Source: Epiperipatus broadwayi | Taxonomy: Eukaryota > Onychophora > Udeonychophora > Euonychophora > Peripatidae | Direction of reading: 5' to 3' | Length of the DNA stretch: 64,000 nt | Assembly: GCA_028023455.1 (NCBI GenBank) | Contig: JAQFVV010013080.1 | Location: 186,001 to 250,000 of the forward strand | Shown: positions 48,748 through 60,489 of the stretch, in pieces | Position numbering within the stretch: the stretch's first letter is position 1 | How the letters are laid out: each line of letters starts with the position of its first letter | Notes under the pieces: generated by a model | Seen by the model: the letters and a program-made list of their open reading frames with translations, nothing else | What the model was told of the DNA's origin: nothing | The model's database searches: none | Program-made: the position numbers and the translations under genes

Positions 48748-49365
48748 TTCACTGAAAAGCATTTGTATATTTTTAAAATGAAGTCTTTTATTTTTTTTAT
48801 TGATTTGTTTATTCATAAATTGATAAATAACGTCTTTTTTTATTCAAATAAGAAGTGAAATATCTAATAATATAACCATAATGTGCATAAAATAGTCATT
48901 AATTAATTTATTGTTTAGCTTTTTTTTATTTTTATGAATAATTTGTTTTTTGATATTGCAATAATGATGATAATAATAATAATATTATTATTATCATTGT
49001 CATCATCATCATGATCATCATTATTATTATTATTGTACATATATGCTAATCATTTTACATGTCTTTGCTATTAATAGATTTGATATTAATGGTTAAAGGT
49101 TAATCTTTTAAACCTAGTCACATTGATAATGGTTTCCAAACTTTTTTCCCACTTGCAAACTTTTTGATAGCTCATTTCCATAAATCTTGTTTTTCATATT
49201 AATAAAATGTTTGTTAGTAATGTAATTATTGTGATTTCAAAATTAATGGGATTAAAATTGATGGAGTAAGAAGGCAAATAGATAGTGTATATACATGTAT
49301 ATTAAAAACTGAAAAAGATACAATGATTCTAATAAATACATCACAGATTATACAAAAACACATCG
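48748..49365 (+). repeat. dispersed repeat of unknown class, copy 2
   Basis: Homologous and in the same orientation as 19385-19895. It additionally carries a self-complementary trinucleotide array (ATA/ATC type, about 48958-49035) and a block ATGGTTTCCAAACTTTTTTC (about 49130-49150) that resembles the terminal sequence of some hAT elements. That suggests the right half derives from a hAT-type non-autonomous element. No coding sequence. Confidence 0.75.
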
Positions 49366-51667
49366 TACACACCTTTTTCTATCAGTACTAAGTTTTTTTG
49401 TGTGTATTTCTAAATGCTTTAGTTCATTTCTCTGGAAGTTGGAAATAATTGATTTATGTGATAATTCCTACATACCCATTCTAGAAAAAAATCATTTAGT
49501 ACAAATTATTTTGCATTTGGAATAAATTTTAAGATCAATTTTTGTTTAAAAGAACTTCCTAAGAATATGAATTTGTATAAAAAATGTTTGTAAGTATTTA
49601 TCTGATTAAAACTTTGTAGTGTGAACATATTATATATTAAAAAGTCACACATGATATACTTTTTAAATTCAAAGAATAAATTTCTAATTTTTTTGTACTA
49701 TTTTTTTTTCTCCCCATTGTTTATATTATTTGTTTTATTTAAATTGATTATTTTTTTTAGAACAATGGTATTAAAAAAGTTGCATAAAATGTCAGACAAA
49801 TATTTTTTATATGAGTATGAAGATTTTTATTTTACATTTTAAAAGTATTTTTCAACCTGAAAAAATCTAGATCAACTAATGTGTAAGAGCCAAAATTATT
49901 TTACGAAGCTTGTATTTTCATAGACACTTAATATACAATTATTTAATACTGAGAATAAATATGTATCATTTAGGTTAATTAAGAATGATACTTTCAGCTC
50001 TTTGACATGCTTGATGGAATTATAAAAATTATAATCTATTTTAATTAGAACTTTACCTAAATATGGACTAAGATCAATCTATTCAGGAGAATAAAAAAAT
50101 CTGTATAATTATTTAATGATGGAGTGCAGTTGGAGTGTTTGTATGTTGCATGATCTTTTGAGAAACTAATCATTTGATTTTTTTAAAGCATAAATAATAA
50201 AAAGTAGCTACAAATAATAATTTTCTGCAAGATATTTATTAACTAATTTCTTAAATTCATTACATATATAATTTAAATGTAAACAGCTTTTAAACAGTCT
50301 ATTATAGAGCATAAATATTTCTAACATTCTTTTATAAAAACAACAGTAAAGGAAATGGCTTAATCATAAAGCATGCCAATTTTCCAGATGATGAGAATAT
50401 TTCCTTCAGTTTCACTTTAACTAAGAATAAATAGTTACCCATTTATTAATTCTTATTGGATAGTTATCTGTATTGGTCATATTAGATATCTGAACTAAGA
50501 ATTTTTCTAATTTACTTGGTCCGGATTTGAACCAGATCATAGACATGGAAAGACAAATCTCTTGCCACTGCTATTAGAGGCTTTTCAAGTTTATTTGTCT
50601 AGATAAAGTTAAAATCTAAATCAATAAATATATTTTTAAAATTAGAATATTTGTTGATAGCCTTTTTTAAACAAATAAAATATCAGATAATCATTTATTT
50701 TAAAATACAAACTTATAACTTATATCCTAATCAACTTAATTGTAAGATTATAAATTTTATATTACCAACATTTTTAATATAATTTATGTCAGGGATTACA
50801 TATCTATATAATTTTTTTTGCAATCATAAAGTTAAATGGAATATTTACAAAAGGCATTATGAAATTAGAAATCATAATTTATATTTAGATAAACTTTATT
50901 GTTTTAACAGATTATTTGTAAATATATGACATCAGTAAATAGCTCTTAATAATAAATAATAAACGTCATATTTATTTTGTTTTAGTTTATTGAAGAAACA
51001 AAGATTGTTTAATTGAAAAAGTATAAATTTATTTTATATGATAAATATACAATTTTTAGTATACAAATGTTTTTTCAAATAACCATTATTTATATATATA
51101 TTAGTGGCTAGAATCTTTTGAAGGCTGGAGATAAGTTCCTGCTAGTCCCCCCCCCCCCTTCGTAATCACTTGAAATGTGTTTTTGTTGCATTATGACTAA
51201 GCAAATTAGGTTTTTTTTATTTATTAATCATTAAGTAATGCTGTTTAGAAATACAATATAGCTGTTTTAATTATATACTAATAAACATACTGTATTTTGA
51301 ACAGTGATAGCTTTTATTTTGAAGATTTGTTTATTAATAAAAGATATCAGACTTTTTCATTTGTAAAGGATTATTTGCAGATATAAATGGGATTTATATT
51401 TTTCATTAAATGAAAAATAAAATCTTCTTAAAACTATTAAATGATTATACCATTTAAATTCATTATTGAAAAAATATTTACACAAAATTTTCAATAATGC
51501 TGTTCAAACTAGAATCTAAGAACAGTATTTTTTTCTTCAGATATTTGTTAGTGGGTCTTTGCCAAAATATTTGGTTACATTAAGCATTACGAAATTTGAA
51601 ATAATTTAAATTCACATAGTATAAACTGGTTGATGTCATTTGATCTTTTGTAATGCAATTTTAATAT
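49366..51667. other. AT-rich DNA, no gene seen
   Basis: Contains the twelve-C run at 51147-51158. No recognised gene, element end or tandem array. The frame at 49621-49842 is motif-free. Confidence 0.55.
51147..51158 (-). repeat. run of twelve C
   Basis: Twelve consecutive C in an AT-rich context. Confidence 0.95.
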
Positions 51668-54548
51668 GGCCATTCATCACTTTATTTTACTGTAAAAGTC
51701 TCTCCTAATTTAATCCAGTTTCTGTAATGTATAGTCTCTTTTTGCTTCACATTACCCTAGAAAACTGTTTTATTTCATCCATCAGTCTTATGATGATGTC
51801 TCATTTTAGATCTTTTCAATCTCTTTGGATTCAATTTAAAACTTCAACTCTTCATTTGTAATCAGTTCTTCTAGCAATATGTTCTGCTCAGCTTTATTTC
51901 ACTCTCTAATTCTTTCAATGATCGCATTTATTTGTTTGTTTTTTCATTTATATATTTTATTTTTGATGGCTACTTATTATTCCTATCCATATTTCATTGA
52001 GTGGTATGAAGTTTCTATTATTTTTTCACTAAGAAGTGACATCTCAAATTCATAAATAAGAACTGGTAAAATACACATAAAAAAAATCTTTTTAAAAAAT
52101 CTTAGATATATTTCTTTTTAATACCAAGTTACTGCTATCAAAAGTATTCCATCCAAGTTTAATTCTATGAGTAGTTTCATGCATTATGCTTCCATCTATT
52201 TTAATAATCTGATCAAGATATTTACAGTAACTTCTAATTTATAGTTATTAATTTTTATTTTATTTTTCTGAAAAAGTCCATTAAACATTGTTTTAATCTT
52301 TTTAGTGTTTATATTTAGAAATATTTTATTAATTTCATCTGATAATTCCTTGCATCATTTTTTGATGTTCAGAAGTACTTTTTCTTCCTTAGTTTCCCAT
52401 TTTAGTCTACAAAATATTTCTTGTAAAAGTATTAAATTTTTTTTTGAGGTATGGAGTCATCTTATCATATAGTCTTCTTAAGTTAAACTTCTTTGTATCA
52501 CTATATAATTTCGTCATAGCTGCTGCAATTTGATAAATATTCTTCAGAATATAATAATATCTCAGATCTATATTGTGACGATCTGGAGCTTTAATTATTG
52601 AGAAAATGTTTATAGAATCTAATGCTTTTCATAATTTACAAATACAATGCATAATATGAACTTATATTCATTGGTTCTTTTTTTCATATACTTGATGTAT
52701 TCATTGTATTAAAACTAAATCTACCATTCTTTTATTTGGTCAGAATTCAAAGTTAGCTGTAAAGGAGCTGTAATTATCTTGATAAAGATTTTGTATAGAA
52801 ATGATAGAAGACTAATAGGAATGTAATTTCTAATATTTATTTTATCAACTTTTTAAAATATTAATATTATTATTAATTCTTACAATCACCTTATATATCT
52901 TTATCAATTAGATTTTTAGTATATAGCTTTGCCAATTATTTTTCTATTTCTTTATTTGCTTTTTGAAAAAATATCAATAAATTTCATCATCTTCTGGAGC
53001 TTTTGTCTTTTTTATAGATTTAATTACATGTAATGTCTTTCATGTAAAATGCTTAGTAATTAAGAAAATGTATTAATTACAGTAGTTATTTTGTTTTCTT
53101 ATGTTTTATTAGTATATCATTTTTTGTGGAACTTTTTTATATATTTCATATCTTTTTTTTTAGTAAGAGTAGTTCCATCTTCTTATTGATGCTACAATCT
53201 TCTTTCTAATACTAAGATATTGTTTTACTCTTTTTAAATTTTTATTCTCTTCTGTAGCTTTCCTTATCAATTCACAGTTTATATTTTCTTTTATTAACTC
53301 TTTTTTCATAACATTATACAAAACTCTAGATATGCAATTCTTTTTAATGAATCATTAAAAATAGAAAGTTATATTCCTCCTTCTCTTCATATATTGCCTT
53401 GTCTTAGTAGAAAATTTTTATTCTGTGCTAGCTATTTCTTGTAGTTTTTATCACATTATCAATTATCTTTTTGATTTCAATCAAATATGAACCATCTAAA
53501 GGTTTGTTAATATTTAAAAATGATTTGCAAGTTTTAATTTAAAATTCATTGGAGTATTTCTGAAGATTAGGAATATATTGTTCTTTTTTAATAGTTCTTG
53601 TATCTTTTATTTAGCATTATTATGTATCTTACATGTCATAATTAATGATTATTTCTTGTGTCCATTTTTATTTAGTATTTTTTTCCAGAGAAACAATTCA
53701 TAATTTTTCTTTTTCTGAAAACTTTAAGTCTGTGCCCTCTGTCATTCTTATTATCATAACTAATCATTTACAAATTCTAGCAATAATATCTTTCATAACA
53801 ATTGTTAAAATGTTATTTGATTTGATAAGCACCCTTGTGCACATCCATATACAAAGTTTGTACTCTTTTTTTATGACAATGAAAACTTATTGGGACATAA
53901 TCCTGAATTATCTGCATTTAATATCTTTTGTTAATTTGAATAACTAACTTTGCAACTCTGTTTAATATGTAATTAATTATTGTTCATAATTCTTCTATGT
54001 TTTATTTATAAGAAATCTCATTCCAGTTTCTTACTCTAGTTGAGTTTCCAATATTTGTGCTTTTATAGTCAAGTGCATACCTACTTTTTTCATTAACTGT
54101 CTCTTCACTCTTTCTTCTAACTTCACAGAGTTGCAACAATGTCCCATTTAATATTAGATTTGTTATTTCAATTCTTATAATTTTCTCTCATTTGAAAATA
54201 ATTTGCATTGGTAGTTTTCTAAATAAAAGATCATCATTGAATGACAATCAGAGTCCATAGTTGGGATTCTTAGCATCCTCTACCTTTGGTGGCCAATTGC
54301 TGCCTTGGCTAGCAATTTTATAGACTTCTATAAATATGGTCCACAATTTATTTTTATCTTCCGTGGTTGTAAATATCTATATATAAAAAAAGATTATTCT
54401 AAAGAAAATCATTTTGAAGCACTTGCATTTTACCTTTGAGAAAAGTGATATTTCATTTAAGAGCTATCAACAACTGAGACTGATGTATGTAGACATTAGT
54501 AATTTTCTCTGCTTAATTCTTCTAAAGCCTCAAAGAGGAATCAAAGGA
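51668..54548 (-). mobile_element. RTE LINE copy F, near full length, decayed
   Basis: Minus-strand RTE copy collinear with copy C but with the thumb region retained. 3' end block at 51685-51730; C-terminal region to 51960; thumb and second RT part 51960-52440; palm 52440-52620 (a FINFLNKHSIRY-like block where copy C has FVDYEKAFDSI); finger 52760-52990; linker 53150-53560; endonuclease 53560-54190, with IIQDYVPISFHCH-like sequence near 53880-53920; leader 54190-54548, including the WPPKVEDAKNP motif that matches copy C's WWPKAECAKNP. The 100-codon plus-strand frame at 53645-53947 is its antisense shadow. Many stops, not functional. Its leader end lies about 70 bp from the hAT MITE at 54618. 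Confidence 0.85.
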
Positions 54549-54609
54549 AAAAATAAATACTTCTCATATTCTTAGTTTGTGATTATCATAATCTTTAAGT
54601 ATTACATTA

Positions 54610-54971
54610 GATAATGTCAGGAGTGCCCAACCCTATGCCCATGGGCAACATGGTGCCCGCCGCTATCCGAACACGATAAAAAATTATTTATCTGATACAA
54701 ACAAATTTAATTTTTAAAATTTCTTATAAATTATTGTATTATATTGTAATCAAATTGCAGGGCATACTATACTTTTACAGCGTAAAAATATGAACGTTAA
54801 TTATATGTTAAAATTTTATTTTTGAAATAAATATTTTTTTGTACATTATGTGTATTATTAACAATATCCAACTATAAATTTACGTTGAAAAAATAAATGG
54901 TGTCCGCCACCTGGCCTGTATTATAGAATGCGCTCTTAAGTGCAAAAAGGTTGGGGACCCCTGGATAATGT
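54610..54971. mobile_element. hAT-type MITE with perfect 8-bp target duplication
   Basis: The element spans 54618-54963 (346 bp). Termini CAGGAGTGCCCAACC and, from the other end, CAGGGGTCCCCAACC are inverted repeats with two mismatches over 15 bp. GATAATGT is duplicated exactly at 54610-54617 and 54964-54971, the 8-bp length typical of hAT insertions. Subterminal GGTGCCCGCCGC (left) and GTGTCCGCCACC (right) are GC-rich. The interior is AT-rich and non-coding. The preserved target duplication suggests it is younger than the RTE copies around it. Confidence 0.95.
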
Positions 54972-56098
54972 AATCTAATGCACACAATATTTTTACCACT
55001 CTCATTGAAACAATTTTGCCATGTGAGAAATATGATTTGTAGACATCTTTGAACAATCAGGACTGTGAGGTTATATATGATTTCTTTACAAATTAAAAGT
55101 ATATAAAAAACTGATAAAATAATTTTTTTTTTTTTACAATACTTTTAATTTTTTGTTTTGTAATTTATAGTTTTTGTTATTGAATATTTATGACGACTAG
55201 TTTATATTTTACTACTTTCACAATATCTTATATATATAAAACCTCAAGACATAATTTCAAAGAAATAACTAAAAATATTAAAATATAAATTATTTCTTGT
55301 GATTGTACTTTTTATAAGTATTGATTTTTATATACAAAAATAAACTACTATTACTCTTTTAAGCTATAATAAAAATACCTGTTTTTTAAATGTACATTAG
55401 AAGATGAATTAAGATTAAAGAAAGGTTTACAAGAAAAAAATATTTCTAATTAATATTCAGAATTTTCCTTTAGCTTTTAATAATAGTCAAGAATACTTAA
55501 AAGCCATCTTTAATTTGATTTCTATAATTTTTAATTACAGCAATAACTCTATAACCACAATATTTAATTTCAAGCCATGTTATAGTATAAAAAATTGTGC
55601 ATTAAGAGTAAATCGTATTACAATATAAATTTGTATGATACAGACATATAGGTATTTATAATGCTACTAACTATATTATAGTAACAATTTGTAAAACATA
55701 TAGATATATGCATATACTATATATGCTATGTCAACATAAAAATGTGAAATACACAAAGTACTTATTATTTTTATATAGTTATCATTTTACTAACAAGTTA
55801 AATTTTCTTTATATAAATGTTTTTTATTTTTATATATATTTGAATCAGGGGAATGTTAAGGCATTTATTTATTGAGATAAAACAGTTTAAAGCTTTATTT
55901 GGAATATTTAAAATATAGGAAGTAATTTGGAAATATATATTCTTTCCACGGGATAATGGTGACTGTGGTTTTTGAAAAAAAACAACAAAGACACCAAAAT
56001 GCACAGATGCTAAACTGATTCCAGATCTTATATGATTATACAAGCAAATGATCTTTGATTGAAAACATTATTGTGTTTTCATTTTGGGTTCCTAGCAT
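54972..56098. other. AT-rich DNA, no gene seen
   Basis: Nothing recognised. The 81-codon minus-strand frame at 55798-56043 has no motif. Confidence 0.5.
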
Positions 56099-56335
56099 TA
56101 TAGTTAACCAATGGGTAAAATGGGACTGCTAGAGTTACATTAGATTCTAAAATCTAGGCACAGTGATCTCAAATCCAAGCCTTCTCACTGATGAAACCCA
56201 CAAGCTAGGAACTAGTCTGGGGATATTGGATGAGTAGACACTAGATACGGATTTTATGCACAAACCTTCTTGCATCCATTAATTATGAAGGCTTGCACTT
56301 GGTGCCACTACTGTATGGAGAATTTGCTATTGTTA
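56099..56335. mobile_element. diverged second copy of the 13.7-kb MITE family, inverted
   Basis: Matches the reverse complement of 13725-13984. Shared blocks are cattagatyctaaratcta, gatcycaratccaa, tcactgatgaa, ctagtytggggatattggat then gagtag, attttatgcacaa, catccatt, and the terminus gtgccactactgtatggaga at about 56302-56321 ending ttgctattgtta. The left terminus is eroded. Confidence 0.85.
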
Positions 56336-56432
56336 ATTTGGAAATACATATTTTTTTACTTTGAGCTCCTAATTTATTCAAATTTAAATACATTAAGGAA
56401 ATTAAAAATATTGTTTTTTTTTTTTTTGATAA

Positions 56433-56575
56433 ATGCTGATCAGGTAGCATTGCCTAGTTATACATAAGTGATTATGTATCACTTGATGGACCTGGCATTA
56501 TTTCTCTCAAGCAAAGGGTTGTTTTTAAAATAATAATTAATTTTTAATGTTGTAGTTCATCTACCTGATCAGCAT
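56433..56575. mobile_element. 143-bp element with perfect 15-bp inverted ends
   Basis: ATGCTGATCAGGTAG at 56433-56447 is exactly inverted at 56561-56575 (CTACCTGATCAGCAT). The interior has no frame. A short MITE or end-only remnant. No second copy seen. Confidence 0.7.
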
Positions 56576-56910
56576 CTGGTCTGATAATGATTTCATTCTC
56601 ATAATATTAATACAATATGTTATATTAATAACAAAACAAGTATTTCTTTTAACTTTTTATACTAAATTGTAAACAAGTAATAATTTCAGGAAAATATATT
56701 ATTTGATATTTATAAATTTAGAAAAGTATATAAATAAATTAATGTAGTTTATTCTAAAAAATATAATTATTAATTTTCAACATAATAAAAAAATATTTTA
56801 TAATTACATAGATTAATCTTTATATTTTTGCTTAGAAGATTTGGAATCACGTGACATCAATTGATTATGGTTACAGTTATTTTTTATTCAACATTATTTT
56901 AAATTATTAT

Positions 56911-57404
56911 TGACCCACTGCAAAATAAAGATCTTTTCATGTTTAATCCATTTTTTTTGATAAATAGTTTTCTTCTATGCATCTCCCAAAAATCTTTCTT
57001 ATTTTAGTCATTTCTCGCACATGTTTTTTTCCCTAAGTCTTTTACTTATATCTTGGGAATCTGATGTAAGACTTCAACTATTCATTTGTTTTTATCTTTT
57101 CTATCAATATTTTCAGCCAATTACATTTTCAGTCTTTTAATTTTTTCAATAATGTTCATGATACTTATTATTTTTTCATCTATACATTTCATTTTCAATC
57201 CTTTCTTGTTTTTCTCAACATATATGTTGCCTACATCATTGAGAAATCTGAAGTCTGCATTACTTTTTTTTGTTAACTGTCCAAGTCTCATATTATATCA
57301 TACTGTAAGATCTGGTATAAAAAAAAGATATGAAATTATTGTTGTATATTCTTATTAAGTATTTTTTAAATATATTTATGCAATCTAATGATTGCTATTT
57401 AATG
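56911..57404 (-). mobile_element. RTE LINE copy G, segment 1: 3' end and C-terminus
   Basis: Begins with the 3' terminal block (tgacccactgcaaaataaag) and follows the family through the C-terminal region to atgcaatctaatgattgcta at about 57380-57402, which matches copy C near 23120-23135. RTE similarity then stops and resumes about 950 bp later. The 90-codon plus-strand frame at 57086-57358 is antisense. Confidence 0.78.
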
Positions 57405-57466
57405 AAAAAATAATTGGCAAGTGATAGCATCAATGTAATATTGTAAGTACTTTTAAATGTTTATTA

Positions 57467-58367
57467 TAATCCATTTATGCAATAGTCAATTATGTTTAAA
57501 AATACATATATACAAGCAACAAAGATTACAAATTATAAAATTATTATATAAAAGCCTTTTTCGGCAAATTATGTTTTTTTTGCCCTTTTCAATATGTCTC
57601 CATGATTTGAAGCACATACAGCGACATCTATATCAATACATGGGAGAAGATAGATAAACAAATGGATATTTGACATGATCTATTATGTGATTTTTTCCCC
57701 CCTCAATTCTACTACAAAATTACTCTGTTATATATATTGAATGGATATATATCCACATATATTAATTAATTAACTATCCATTCTTTATCCATTAACCACT
57801 TATTATTTAACTTAATGGATGTTTTGTATATATTCATACAGTTGTTTTTATTATATATGTATAATAAAAACAACTGTATGAATGTATACAAAACATCCAT
57901 TAAGTTAAATAATAAGTGTATAATAAAAACAACTGTATGAATATATACAAAACATCCATTAAGTTAAATAATAAGTGGTTAATGGATAAAGAATGGATAG
58001 TTAATTAATTAATATATGTGGATATATATCCATTCAATATATATAACAGAGTAATTTTGTAGTAGAATTGAGGGGAAAAAAAATCACATAATAGATCATG
58101 TCAAATATCCATTTGTTTATCTATCTTCTCTCATGTATTGATATAGATGTCACTGTATGTGCTTTAAATCGTGGAGACATATTGAAAAGGGCAAAAAAAC
58201 ATAATTTGCCGAAAAAGGCTTTTATATAATAATTTTATAATTTGTAATCTTTGTTGCTTGTATATATGTATTTTTAAACATAATTGACTATTGTATACTT
58301 GAAGTGCAACATAAAAAAAGAATTGGTTTTAATTCTGATTCTTTTTCTGTATAGTAATCCATTTATG
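57467..58367. repeat. ~0.8-kb near-perfect palindrome inserted in RTE copy G
   Basis: The left arm, from 57480 (CAATAGTCAATTATG) to about 57855, is inverted in the right arm ending at 58293, with only a handful of mismatches. The turn is at about 57856-57862. The right arm contains a 58-bp tandem duplication near the turn (two units, about 57859-57916 and 57917-57974). TAATCCATTTATG stands at both edges (57467-57479 and 58355-58367), with a 61-bp non-palindromic tail between the right arm and the right repeat. RTE sequence ends at 57404 and resumes at about 58360, so the whole block is an insertion. The arm word catacagcgacatctatat is unlike its surroundings. No transposase or RT frame. Confidence 0.9.
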
Positions 58368-60460
58368 ATAAATATTCTTCAGAATATATCAAATCCTAAG
58401 TCTACACCTTGATAGTTTAAAGCTGTAATCAATATCAAAATGCTTGTAGAATTAATTTCTTTTTCATAAACTATAAGTCTAAATCATAATGGCAACTTAT
58501 ATTTATTCATTCTTTCTATATTTTCCGTCAATATGTGGATATGATCCACTGTACTAAAATCACTTTTAAATTCATCTTGCTTTATTTTATTTTTTTGATT
58601 GATTTGAATTCAAAGTTCATAATAGACACATTTTATTATCATGATAAATATTTTACGTAGAACAGATAGAAGACTGACAGGTCTTTAATTTCTTATATAT
58701 TTTATCATTTTTTCAAAATTTTAGTAAAGATCTTGAATTGATAGAAGTCTGATAAGTCTGAAAATTTTAAGAACTTTTTTATCACCCTTTTTTAAAAAAA
58801 AAAATCAACATCACTACTGCATTCTTCCAGTCATCAACTACATCTTTAATATTTAGACATTTAGTATACAGTTTTGCCAATATTTTTTTCTCTCTTTATT
58901 ACTTTTTGTAGCATATCAACATTAAGCTATGATTTCCTGGAAGTATTTCCTTTTTTATAGATTTAATTGCATTTCTCACTTCATCTAAAATGGTTGGCAA
59001 TTCATAAGTTGTTATATTTATTTTATTTTTCTTTTTTGTTTGTTTGTTTATGACATCTCTCTTTCATATTATCTTTTTATTTCTAAATGTGCTTTCCTTC
59101 TAATATTAAGATGCTGGTTTACACTTTTGAGTCTTTTATTCTCATTTATAGTTTTTTTTTTTCAACTTACAACTCTATTCTCTTATACTGTTTTTCATAT
59201 AGTTTTATAGAATTGTAGATATTCAATTTATTTTAGTCAATCATTTTTATGTATTTATATTCTTTGTTTTCTTTATCTTATCTCAGATGAAAATTTATCA
59301 GTGAATTGTTCATTTTTTATAGCAGTTATCTATATTACAGTTTTTTATAGAGGTATCAGTTATCTTTTTATTGATTCCAATCAAGCCTGAAATTGACTCA
59401 AAGTATATTTAAGTGTTTCTGAGGGTTAGCAATATCAACTGATAGTTATGATTTTAATAGTTTTAGTCTATAATTTTACTAATTGATAATCACTTTCTAC
59501 AGAGCTTACAATTCTGAAATATATATTTTCAGTTAATCATAATATACATCAATTCTTCTAAACTTTCATTTGGATGTTTCCACATCTATTTCCATTTTTC
59601 TTTATATGAAAATTTCACAAATCTGTATCTTTTCATATTTTTGTCACCATAACCATATTTACTTACAGGATTTTCCTCTTTCAATTATTTTTCAATTCTA
59701 GCTTATTAAAATCCCCATGATAATTTTAGAATGTTGTTTGTTGAGATCAAAAATATTTTTGTATGTCTCTAAAAATTCTCTACTTTTTTTTTTATCTTAA
59801 TGAGAACTTGTTAAGATCATGAATCTGAATTATCTTTATTTGGTAGCTTCCATTCAATTTGAATAATGCTATTCTCACCAATATATTACCAATCACCATT
59901 ATGGATTCTATATCATTTTCTATATTTGTGTACTTTAAACGTAAAATTCAAGTCAAATATCTCATTTTCTAACTCCAGTTTGAGAATTTCTCATTTAATA
60001 CAGCTACTTTTTTTATTCAATTCATGTAATCTCCATCAATTAAAAATGATCTGCAGTTGTAAACAGCTTCATAAAAAGTCATCTAATGGCAGCCTGCATC
60101 TGCAACCAGGTTATTCTTAACATCTTCTTGCCCTTTAGTACTACTCATTATTTTGCTTAACAAATTTACAGTTGTCATGATTATAAATATATAAAAAAGA
60201 TCATTATTATATACTTTTGCACATTTACTTTGCATTCATGAAAACCCACTAATGTTTCGGTTAGAACTATAATGCAGCTGAGAAGAAAGATAATATTTCT
60301 TGGTTTTAAATTCACAGTAAAAAAAACAGAAAACTCACTATTCTGGTTGATATATGATAGGAGCAGCCTATCCACTACATGAATAATTATATAATATTAA
60401 TAGCTGCAGTGATAAGAATATTTGGATTGAACAGTAAGAATTTGCCTTGCTCAGATTAAA
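58360..60460 (-). mobile_element. RTE LINE copy G, segment 2: RT, endonuclease and leader
   Basis: Resumes with ataaatattcttcagaata, the same RTE position where segment 1 stopped. It is followed through the RT (58400-58980, including gaattcaaagttcataa and the finger block near 58740-58800), linker (59040-59420), endonuclease (59430-59900; aatccccatgataatttta at about 59708 covers the GDFN block) and leader (60000-60460; cagcctgca.ctgcaac and tgccttgctca near the 5' end). Heavily mutated throughout. Confidence 0.78.
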
Positions 60461-60489
60461 TAGTAATATAATATCACAAGAAAATGTGT

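Noticed and set aside
48958-49035. Trinucleotide array considered as an RTE tail
   Set aside because: It runs in both ATA and ATC/ATG forms around a self-complementary centre and is not adjoined by RTE 3' sequence.
53645-53947. 100-codon plus-strand open frame
   Set aside because: Antisense to the endonuclease of RTE copy F.
57457-57657. 66-codon plus-strand frame inside the palindrome arm
   Set aside because: No recognised motif. The arms are inverted copies and the frame is interrupted by changes in the other arm.
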